Positions 56,063-64,000 of a DNA stretch of 64,000 nucleotides are shown here, piece after piece. Position 1 is the stretch's first letter, and every line of letters starts with the position of its first letter. Both the position numbers and the translations under genes were made by a program. The DNA is from Bretschneidera sinensis (taxonomy: Eukaryota; Streptophyta; Magnoliopsida; Brassicales; Akaniaceae): positions 39,333,501 through 39,397,500 of the forward strand of contig CM043698.1 in assembly GCA_023935145.1 (NCBI GenBank), written 5' to 3'. The notes beneath the pieces are model-generated. The model did not search any database. It had not been told where the DNA came from and was given only the letters and a program-made list of their open reading frames with translations.

Positions 56063-57410
56063 TGGTGGGTGTCGAATCCAACAAATAATAAAATTCTCAC
56101 TCTCAAAAATACAAATTGTAACAGTGATGAGCAAGGTTGAATCCACAGGGATTGGGTAGATTTATTTTAATCAAAAATGAAGTAAAGAAAAAAGGGGGGT
56201 TTGAAATATCGAAGTGAAATAAAAGAGAAAACAATTATAATCAACTAAACACTAAGGAGAAATCAATATCGGGAAAATCCAACCGAAGGTATAATTTCAG
56301 AATTGGTTCAGAGAATTGATCATAGATACAAGGATAAAATCTTCTATTCTTCACCAAATTGGTTATGGTTGCTAACAAGCTCTAACAATCTATCTCTCCT
56401 TACTTTCTTGATAACCAAAATAAGCTCTTTGATTACTTCCCTTGTTAATAAACAATCCTAAATAAGCTCTTAGGATTTAATCTATCGACAACATTAATAA
56501 TTAGAGAGACTACCAATTCTAGCCAACAAATACACAAGCTCGATTCATTTAGACTAGGTTATATATCTCCATAACATAAATCAAAAATCTTGTTATAATC
56601 AACTTTGTTGTTTGACCACTAATATTAGAACGTTTAAAAAATTACAGATTTAAAGTTCTAAATGGCAATTTATTGACTTGATAATTGAACAACGGGTCCT
56701 TTGCATCAATCAACCAAGACAATAATTGATAATAAACACAGAAGATATATAAATAGAGAAGAAATAAAAGAGCAATGAAAATTATTTAGATCTCACAATT
56801 CTTGAAGAACCGAGACTTCAATTACCCTTCAGTTGGAAGAAGAGTATTTAGCTACTCATAATTAAAAGAAAACCTAAAGAAAAGAGAAGAGAGATTTTCT
56901 ATTCAACGGCCGCCTCTTCTGTCTCAGCCTTTTTTTCTTTTCTTTCAGTAAGGGTTAGTATTTATAACTTTCAAAACCCGCGGTCTGGGGCTGCAGCGCC
57001 AACTTCCTGGGGCTGCAGCGCCAGGTTTCTGTCCACTCTTCATAAAATCTTGCCATTCCAGCGCTGCAGCGCCAACTTCCTGGGGCTGCAGCGCCAAGTT
57101 GCTGTCCACTCTTCATAAAATCTTGCCATTCCAGCGCTGCAGCGCCAACTTCCTGGGGCTGCAGCGCCAAGTTGCTGTCCATTCTTAATAAAATCTTGCC
57201 ATTCCAGCGCTACAACGCCAACTTCCTGGGGCTGCAGTGCCAAGTTGCTGTCCACTCTTCATAAAATCTTGCTTTTGACTTCAATTTGATTCAACTCCTC
57301 AATCTACTCCACAAAATACGAAACATAATCAAAATCCAAGATTTAAGCAATTATAATTATTAAAACATGAGGAAATATAACAAACATATGGATATTATGA
57401 ACTCTTATCA
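56063..57410 (-). repeat. E7 5' LTR
   Basis: 1348 bp with four units of about 73 bp carrying GCGCTGCAGCGC-type palindromes (56985-57262) and TATAAATA on the minus strand (plus 56959-56966). Otherwise close to the 3' LTR. Confidence 0.95.
56959..57262 (-). promoter_or_regulatory. E7 5' LTR promoter: GCGCTGCAGCGC repeat array and TATA box
   Basis: Each unit has two 'ggcgctgcag' cores about 20-25 bp apart, then a roughly 45-bp AT-rich spacer with 'cataaaatcttgcc' on the plus strand. The array ends about 20 bp upstream of TATAAATA. Open frames read through it (LALQPQEVGA-type repeats) are artefacts of the repeat. Confidence 0.55.
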
Positions 57411-57415
57411 CCTAT

Positions 57416-58481
57416 CAACAGTCCTACCATTCCTCTTTTCTATTTCATCAACATTAGAAACATAATCATCAATTGAGTCATCAGATGGATAGTTGCTTAA
57501 TTCACCATCTAAGACAGCACCTCTAACCTCATCACCATCACTAGCAGCTACATCTTCAACTCTATCCTCTTCTTCACCATCACCATCACTTGAAAAATCC
57601 CCAAGCTCATCCTCATCATAACTCATCCACTCATCATCTAAAGAACCACTAAGCACATATTCTTCATCTAATAATTTAACTCCATCAACCTCATGTTTGT
57701 TAACTTTCCTCTACCTAACCCTTCCACTCCATGTACCTCTTCCTCTTCCTCTCCCTCTCCCTCTCCTTCCCCCTACCCTCTCTCCCTCTCCCTCTTACTG
57801 AAGACCTGCCAGCAGATGCACTTCCAGCTAATTCACCAACTCTTCCTCTCTTTCCCCCTATCCCTCTCACTACAACCCTACCAGCATATGCCTTTCCAGT
57901 TGTTTCACTAACTCTCTTTCTTTCTCTCCCTATACCTTTTCTCCCATACGTAAATTGATTCTCATTAATATAGTCACCTACATTAACTGTATCCTCTTCA
58001 TTAACATCACCACAAGCCTCATTATACCTTTCACCACTAGTCTCATTCTATCCTTCATCATTAACTTCCCCACTAACTTCTTCATTACTACCATTACTAC
58101 TATAAACCCCACCTCTTAAGTTCTCATTAACATCTACATCTTCCTCATTGTACCCTTCACTGTCATTGTCGCTATTGAAATTTACTACGGTGGGTTGAGG
58201 TTTTGTCAAACTCTCAGGAAATATGACCACAGGGATAGCTTCTGTTACTTTTTTCCAAATAAATAGGTATTTTGTCATTCATAAGCACTACACACTCTTC
58301 TAAAGTCAGAATCATTGTTAAAAGACATAAAATTGCCACATTTCAACTCAATAGAGACATTGTGAAAACTAAAACTCTCGTACACAATATACGTAACATC
58401 TAGATAGGAATACCTATTAAATTCAATTGGACCTTTCACAAACACATCATTGTAGTGATATTTCAACACATATTTCGCCAT
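57416..58481 (-). pseudogene. Mutator-like transposase, N-terminal part
   Basis: ATG at 58481 (MAKYVLKYHYNDVFV). The first 70 residues match the PB1-like N-terminal domain of plant MuDR proteins: F..Y..LDVTYIVYE and GNFMSFNNDSDFRRV. A frameshift near 58275 follows, then a Ser/Asn/Glu-rich linker (58048-58278), an Arg/Glu/Gly-rich repeat (about 57720-57960) and an acidic stretch DDEWMSYDEDELGDFSSDGD (57500-57650). The frame is open into the E7 target duplication and continues at 47737. Upstream to 59150 no TIR could be proven. Confidence 0.75.
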
Positions 58482-58489
58482 TTCCAAAT

Positions 58490-59149
58490 TGAAAAAATAT
58501 TTATAAATATTTCAGGAAATTTTAATTTCAATAAAAGGAATTTATACCCAGATTAAAATTGAAGAGAAGAACATTATAGTTTGTTGCTGATCTTTCCAAC
58601 TTCTTTAGGCTTACTGATGAAAATCTTCAAATGTAAATGTCCTACCTAGTGCGTTGTTGATCACCAAGAGATTTTGAGGAAAACTACGATTTTTGTTCTA
58701 GAGAAGTACTCTGGTTTGCTTGTTTTTTTTTTTTTTTTAGAAATCATTGATGACAAGGGGAGGTATTTCTTGTTCATATGGGTTTGCTAGGGGTTTGGGA
58801 ACGGTCACGAGGGTAGGTATGCATAAAATGAAGGGTGTTAGGGTCTTTTCACTCTTAAAGTATCGTTTTGAAATTTTTTTTGGACTCAAGTTCACTAAAT
58901 ATGGTTGGGTTTAGGGATGCATCAGAATACTTTTAAAATAGAGGGATCCATTTGTAGTTTAAGGCAATCATAAAGGGTGTTTTTATAATCATCCCTAATT
59001 TGACATGTCTTACCAAAATGTATTGTAAATTTTTTGATGATTGCTTCATTCTTGTCATATTTTTCTGTTTTTAGCACCTATTTGTCCCATTTGGTCTCTT
59101 GCTGTGGCATTCGATTTTCTAGGTACACTGTATTTATATCAAAAATAAT
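58490..59149. other. Region upstream of the Mutator-like gene
   Basis: No frame. It contains a T run at 58723-58737. The stretch 58860-59010 with 'aaagggtgtttttataatcatcccta' resembles Mutator-type terminal sequence, but no inverted partner was found near 45280-45700, so the element end is not established. Confidence 0.35.
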
Positions 59150-60001
59150 TTAATGTGGTGGCGTACCTTGATTGGACTAGCAAATAAGAGAGAATACGGC
59201 TGGGAAGAGAAGAAGTGTGATATGAGCATTAAATGAGCTAAGACAACTAGTCGTCAAAAAGCCTATGAAACAAGAACCTTTAAAAGAGAAGTTCAAGGGA
59301 CAACATCAAGACATATAGGTCAGCTCGAAGACTCGAGACTGATAAGCTCGAGAGAATATTACTTCAGCCTTGAGTACACATAACTGCTAATCCGACTCTT
59401 CAAGGATCGAGGATAAACTAAAAAGTCATGTATTTAATTTGGCTAAGGTAAAAGTTTCCACGATTAGATACAACTTGCATAGTGGAGTAAAAGATTTGAA
59501 CACTTGGCATGCTCGGTGCAATTAATCCAGAGAATGTGAGGAAGTGAAAACGTGGGAGACTTTTTGGGAACATCAATACAACTATCCAAGTCTGAAGTAT
59601 TATAAATAGAAGTGGAGTAAAGCATAAGAGACACATTGACAATCATCCAAGAATCATTTATCTATCTATAAGCATTTACTTTCAGCATTTCTTTTCCTTT
59701 AATTTTCAGTCATTTACTTCCCAGTCAAATAGGAGTAAATATATCGTAACCATAACTGTAATTCGCTTTCTCCATTCCCATGTTGTGTTTGTCTTAAAGT
59801 CAATCTAGAGTTACATTGAAAGCTCAATATACACTACGACAAGCTTGAAGTCTGTATATGGTATTTTGAGTTTTCAATTTTATAAACCCATTATATCAGC
59901 ATTGCTTTCAATATATATTGAGTTTGTAGCTACTTTATAGTTGCTATTTAATTTTTTTTATTAATTGCTAGATTAAATTCTTGTCTTTGAATTTATAACA
60001 A
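59150..60001 (+). repeat. LTR-like remnant
   Basis: It has a promoter-like 'attataaatagaagtgg' at about 59600, a transcript-start-like stretch after it, and an end 'ttataacaaca' near 59995-60005 followed by 'tcattggtgtcc', which could be a degenerate primer site. The start and target duplication are not found. It might be a solo LTR. Confidence 0.35.
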
Positions 60002-60225
60002 CATATCATTGGTGTCCTTTTAATTGAGGCATTATCAGACCCATCTAGAGAAGTACTATTCTAATTGAATCCGCTTTAACCTCGATTGACTCATAAATTA
60101 AATCTTTCACTAACACATTGCAATCTATTTATTCTATTTGTTGAAATTTTTGTTAGTAGAGTAGAGAGTAAGAGATTCCACATTGTTGTTATCTTTTTTC
60201 CAAACTTTGCCTCATTGTAAATTCA

Positions 60226-60298
<73 letters not shown>

Positions 60299-60696
60299 CA
60301 GAAATGGAAAATTACACCCAAAACCCATTTAAGTTAGTGGTCATTCTTTGTTTCCATGTTATCTTTGTGAGATTGTTAAAAGAATAGGGCCTCATTCTTT
60401 TATTAGAATGTTGTCTTTGGTTGGTAGTTTAAGCAAATTAAAGATCATGGCCTACCTATTGATGAGACTATGATTAAGGGTTTTGTTGTGCTTTTGGCTA
60501 TATTGAAATTTAAAAATGGTATGTGTTTTTAAGCATATTCTAGCGGATCCGAAAAAGGTCTACATTATTATAAGGAGATTGTCTCTTTCTTTATTTGCTT
60601 ATATTTTTAAGCAGTTGTGTGGGTGCCCATTAGTGTTTCTCTTCCATTAACAGTACCCTCTGGTTCTTGTTTGATGTTTATTTTTGGATTTATAGC
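60002..60696. other. AT-rich intergenic region with a TA microsatellite
   Basis: A (TA)n tract spans about 60229-60294. The rest has no frame or boundary that I can support. Confidence 0.8.
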
Positions 60697-61304
60697 TGTT
60701 AGGATATCCACATGTGAGTTATCCCATATCTGAAAGAAATGAAAAAAAAAGTGGGTTAAATACATTGTTTGAGCCTAAGATTTATGAGCTTAAGCTTTTG
60801 AGTCATATTAGTGTCCGTCAATGTATATCGAGTCCTTGTTCGAGTGATCTCCCATCGTATGAAGTACTCTTGACCTTATCAAATTGGTATTAGAGTCTGG
60901 TTCAAGTTGGTCACAATCGTGTGACTCTTATAATTTGCCCCGTGATTGAGTCTATGGATGAGAAACGTTTGCGTACCCATGATTGTCTGTCCCATGAGGG
61001 CTCCTATAGTTTGCCTCTCCCATGGTTGAGTTTGGTTTGGCTTCTCCAGTTGATCGAGTGACTGGTAATTTTATTCAAGGGAGAGTTTGGTATATAACTC
61101 ATACCTAAGGGGAAAATTTATTAAGATATCTACATGTGAGTTATCCCACATTTGAAAGAAATTAAAAATGATAGTGGGTTATATACATGGTTTGGATATA
61201 AGACTCATGAGCTTATGCTTTTGAGTCATATTGGTGCCCATCCATGTATATTAAACATGTGTTTGAGTGATTTCCCGCCATGTGAAGTACTCCAGACCTT
61301 AACA
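60697..61304 (+). mobile_element. TRIM-like miniature LTR element
   Basis: Two direct repeats of about 185 bp, 60697-60881 (TGTTAGGATATCC to TTATCA) and 61119-61304 (TATTAAGATATCT to TTAACA), share 'tgtgagttatccca', 'ttttgagtcatatt.gtgcc' and 'gaagtactc'. TGGTATTAGAGTC at 60885-60897, a tRNA-Met-type primer site, follows the first. The purine run 'aaggggaaaa' at 61107-61116 precedes the second. The internal part is about 237 bp and noncoding. No clear target duplication, so the element is old. Confidence 0.75.
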
Positions 61305-61489
61305 ACAACGATGATCTAATCCCTATCCACTCATACAATCATCCTATTCATCCATAAGAGAGTTATTGGGTCGAAGAATTGAACTCAGGGCTCCAAGGCA
61401 CCCAAGTATTTTAGACTTGAAATGATAAGCATTGAATCAAATGCATCTGGTTTGGTGTTAAAAAGAAGAAAACAAGATGACTCAAGTGA

Positions 61490-61745
61490 AGTTATATTGT
61501 TTATGCATGTGGATGGAGCTTGGTGAAAAGATTCTCTTAAAGTAAAGTCGGGTGTTGTGGCTTTTGATGGTTTTGGTGTTCAGAAATGATTTACTTTTTC
61601 TCCAGCCAAGGCTTTGTTGGTAGAGTAAGCTGAGCTTATGGCTATTGTTTTTATAATGGAGGTATTACATAGAAGAGCTGTTCATTCTGTGACTCTTTTG
61701 ACATATTTCGCTCAGACTACTGAATTTTTGGAAAATGATAACACC
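61490..61745 (+). pseudogene. LINE-type RNase H fragment
   Basis: Reads FMHVDGAW, GVVAFDGFGV, FSPAKALLVE and AELMAIVFIMEVLHRRAV, with stops between them. This follows the plant RNase H domain found at the C-terminus of non-LTR (LINE) reverse transcriptases: the D of VDGAW and the E before A.LMAI are kept. No RT is seen upstream. It could also come from a host RNase H-like gene. Confidence 0.5.
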
Positions 61746-61873
61746 CTTCTTGTTTTCATGTTGCCATTTTTCCTCTTGTTTCCAGTGTAGATCTTTTTGT
61801 CCATACTTGAAACTTAGTAGTCAACTTATACTCTCGACTCCTTTCTGTTAACAAATCGATCCCTGCTAATATC

Positions 61874-62835
61874 TGTTGGTATTTGTCTAAGGTTTGCACA
61901 GGTCCAACCATGGTTCAAAGATGGTTAAAGTCTAAACCAAGGGTGGACAATTAAATTTCAGCAAGTTAGAAGATTGTACACAAGAGTGTGCATCAATTTG
62001 GAGCAAGGGAAGGCCATGCACACTAGTGTGCGCACTTCTGCACACAGGCAGAAGAGTGTGTGCACAGCAGCAGAAGGGAGCAGCTTTAGGTCAGGGTGCA
62101 GTGCGCATGCCCAGTGCCGTGCCTCCCAGCATGCACATCATCAGGTGTGCACTAGCACCGCAGCGCGCACGCCCAACGCTGCACCACCCAAGCACACTGC
62201 TGCACACATAGGCAACATGCTTTAGGACCCTCTTAAGTGTGTGTGCACAACACCAAAATGCATAGCACCACTTGGAGATTGATAAAGGGCTAAGATTTAA
62301 AAGAAATCATGATCAAAGGGAGGAGATTGATTCACAAGAATGTCCAAGAAGTGAAAGGCTATAAAAGGGGTTTTTAAGCCTCATTTTTAAAAAAATAAAC
62401 ACAATAGAGAGAATACATTGTGACATTGTGAGATCAATTATAAACAATACAAGAGAGAATTGTGTGAGAGACATAAACATAAGAGAGACTCTTGTAGTGA
62501 GGCTGGTTGTAAAGAAGAGAGAGTCTAGATTAGATAGAGAGCTTTGTAAGGTCCTATCTTTTTCCTTACTTCTCTTTTTGGTTTCTTCAAGAACTTGATT
62601 TCTTGAAGGGGATTGCTGTAACTTGTAAGAACCATTTTGATTTAGTGCAGAGAGTTCGGAGGAACTCACGGGACATAGGCACATTACCGAACCTCAGTAA
62701 CAAATTGCTTGTCTTATTTCTTTCTTTGATTTTTTGTTCTTGTGTTCGATTAATGTATTTCTTTCTACAAGTCATTCTAGACTTGGGTGTTTGGAAGATC
62801 ACCACCTGGGCATCTTGTCAAGGTGATTTCCAACA
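61874..62835 (+). repeat. E8 5' LTR
   Basis: Predicted at 962 bp from the ends and the PBS, since the 3' LTR is not in view. The first ~180 bp align with the gypsy E4b LTR. GC-rich repeats of 'tgcacactagtgtgcgca' type extend from 61975 to about 62240, and TATAAAAG is at 62360-62367. Confidence 0.75.
61876..62052 (+). repeat. U3 cassette shared with the gypsy E4b LTR
   Basis: Aligns end to end, in LTR-sense orientation, with the minus strand of 15576-15755. The shared part starts at the very beginning of this copia LTR and includes the self-complementary CACACTAGTGTG. Confidence 0.85.
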
Positions 62836-62836
62836 G

Positions 62837-62850
62837 TGGTATCAGAGTGG
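62837..62850 (+). other. E8 primer binding site (tRNA-Met type)
   Basis: TGGTATCAGAGTGG begins 2 nt after the LTR end. The stretch 62851-63075 is a leader with no other feature. Confidence 0.85.
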
Positions 62851-63075
62851 CACAGCTGGGTATCAAAGCAAGAACAAGAAGGTGACGGAGCCAAGACTTC
62901 AAGAATCAAAGATCAACTTCTTGGGTGATTTAAGAATGGTGTAAAGATTAAGATCCGGTCAAGTTCTTGAAGGTTGAATCAAGAACGGTGTTAAGATCCA
63001 TCTTCGATCTGTGTTCTTGAGGTTGAAGAAGACATTTGTGGGTAATGCATATATCTGGGATCTTGTCCACAAAAG

Positions 63076-64000
63076 ATGGCTTCAAATTTCTGTGTTGAGA
63101 AGTTCGATGGAAAGGGAGACTTTGCCCTTTGGAAGTAGAAGATCAAGGCTATTCTAATGCAACAGAAAGTGGACTTGGCTATTGGAGAAGATGATGTTTT
63201 TCCAGCAAGTGTCACAGAGGACCAGCGGACCGAGATGAAGAAGATGGCTTACAGCACCATTTTCTTGCACATGTCGAATAGTGTCACAAGGGAGTGCGGA
63301 GACTTGGAGGATCTGGCTGTCATATGGAAGAAACTAGATGAGTTGTTTCTTACCAAAACTCTTCTTAACAAGATTTATCTTCTTAAAAGAATCTTTGCTT
63401 TTAAAATGGATCCTAGTAAAGAGTTGCAAGATAATCTTGATGTCTTTAATAAGCTAGTTCAAGATTTGAATAGTTGTAGCATTATTTTTCCGGATGAATA
63501 ATTGGCTGTTATCTTGTTAAATTCTCTTCCTGATTGCTTTGATAACTTGATTAATGCCATTGAGTATGGAAGGGATACTTTGACAAAAGAGATTGTGATC
63601 AATGCCATAAGGCTACATGATTTCAAGGCCAAGATGAAGGAGACATCAAGTGGTGATGGGCTGTTCGTAAGAGGAAGGCCAGTAACTCGGAATGGCAGTA
63701 GCAACCATGGCAACTACTGGGAGAAATCAATAGGATGAGGGCAGAACCATAGGAGATCTTATTCTAAGACAAGACTTGGAGGAGGAAGGAGATGCTTCTA
63801 CTGTAACAAGGAGGGCCATTTCAAGAAAGATTGCAAGAAGAGGGTGTAGGATGAGAGGAGAAGCCATACCAACAATGGAGAGGTTTCGGTTGCCAAATGA
63901 GAACAGCAAGATGATGTTCTTGTTATGTGCTCAAATGTGAGCAGGAGGTAAGGCAGCGAAAAGTGGATTCTTGATTTTGGTTGCACTTATCATATGTGCC
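63076..64000 (+). pseudogene. gag: E8 gag and start of protease, broken, truncated by the window
   Basis: ATG at 63076 opens MASNFCVEKFDGKGDFALWK, the usual TNT1/Tork gag start. It continues with AYSTIFLHMSNSV, WKKLDELFLTKTLLNKIYL, LAVILLNSLPDCFDNL, EYGRDTLTKEIVINAI and a CCHC knuckle CFYCNKEGHFKKDC (about 63794-63835). Stops occur at 63136, 63499, 63736, 63847 and beyond. The protease begins WILDFGCTYHM near 63965, where DSG would be expected: the Ser is Phe, a loss of the active site. The frame otherwise stays the same throughout. Confidence 0.9.

Larger units (their letters stand above)
47738..57410 (-). mobile_element. E7: Athila-like Ty3/gypsy element, most complete in the window
   Basis: 9673 bp on the minus strand, with LTRs 56063-57410 (5') and 47738-49015 (3') and perfect target duplication CCTAT at 47733-47737 and 57411-57415. 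tRNA-Asp-type PBS, gag, protease, RT, RNase H and integrase are all present with rather few breaks. It is inserted in the coding frame of the Mutator-like gene. Confidence 0.96.
61874..64000 (+). mobile_element. E8: Ty1/copia element (TNT1/Tork-like gag), cut by the window end
   Basis: 5' LTR 61874-62835 with inverted ends TGTTGG/CCAACA, tRNA-Met PBS, gag and the beginning of protease. The 3' part lies beyond 64000. The five bases before it (ATATC) would be the target duplication. The gag has several stops, so this copy is defective. Confidence 0.85.

Noticed and set aside
56955..57255. Repetitive frames with LALQPQEVG-type units
   Set aside because: They translate the E7 LTR palindrome array. 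There is no start context, and the frames sit inside a promoter-type repeat.
57693..57958. Plus-strand Pro/Leu/Ser-rich frames
   Set aside because: Shadows of the Arg/Glu-rich low-complexity stretch of the minus-strand Mutator-like gene.
58860..59010. Mutator terminal inverted repeat
   Set aside because: No inverted partner was found at 45275-45700, and no 9-bp target duplication could be matched.
61974..62225. His/Ala/Thr-rich frame in the E8 LTR
   Set aside because: It lies in the U3 repeat array ('tgcacacta.tgtgcgc') and has no family resemblance.

Overview
This window is repeat-dense plant nuclear DNA, probably gene-poor (pericentromere-like) chromatin of a flowering plant and most likely a eudicot. 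Four things point this way. The Ty3/gypsy elements are Athila-like, with primer sites matching plant tRNA-Asp. One gypsy element is a Tekay/Del-like chromovirus with a chromodomain remnant. The Ty1/copia elements have plant-type tRNA-Met primer sites. The only host-gene remnants are a GRF zinc-finger gene and a fragment resembling the plant F-box/LRR protein EBF1. I see no intact host gene, rRNA, tRNA or CRISPR array.

Layout: 1-41178 is one nest of retrotransposons, resolved mainly by matching target-site duplications (TSDs). The base is a chromovirus (E3, 35089-41178) whose 5' LTR was entered by a reverse-oriented LTR of the same family (E0; pieces 1-652, 10437-11062, 34770-35088). E0 was entered twice: by Athila-like E1 (658-10431, TSD ACATA) and by gag-only E2 (11068-34764, TSD ACACT). 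E2 was in turn entered by gag-only E4 (14190-about 24799, TSD ACCAC), which carries a broken reverse copy of itself (E4b, 14335-19262), and by E5 (24862-32057, TSD TAGTG). 41179-45274 is a GRF zinc-finger gene split by a copia element without RT (E6, 41623-44986). 45700-58481 (minus strand) is a Mutator-like transposase derivative whose catalytic core is missing and which holds an EBF1-like LRR segment. It is split by the most complete Athila-like element (E7, 47738-57410, TSD CCTAT). 59150-61873 holds an LTR-like remnant, a TA microsatellite, a TRIM-like mini-element and a LINE-type RNase H fossil. 61874-64000 is the 5' part of a second copia element (E8) cut by the window end.

Only E1 and E7 keep recognisable gag, protease, RT, RNase H and integrase, and both carry stops and frameshifts. 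E2, E4 and E4b are gag-only, E5 stops inside RT, E3 has gag plus the integrase tail, and E6 lacks RT. Any movement of the defective families would need proteins supplied in trans.

The most interesting pattern is in the LTR promoters. U3 regions look like exchangeable cassettes. E1 and E5 have nearly the same proteins and leader but different U3s. E1 shares about 210 bp of U3 with the gag-only E4 family. A roughly 180-bp U3 segment is shared between the gypsy-type E4b LTR and the copia-type E8 LTR. Self-complementary GC-rich arrays lie upstream of the TATA box in most families. In E1 and E5 an exact plant snRNA upstream element (USE) lies 33 nt from the TATA box, the spacing known for Pol II snRNA genes. 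A second pattern is repeated loss of pol, each time resuming at the same conserved motif after pol.
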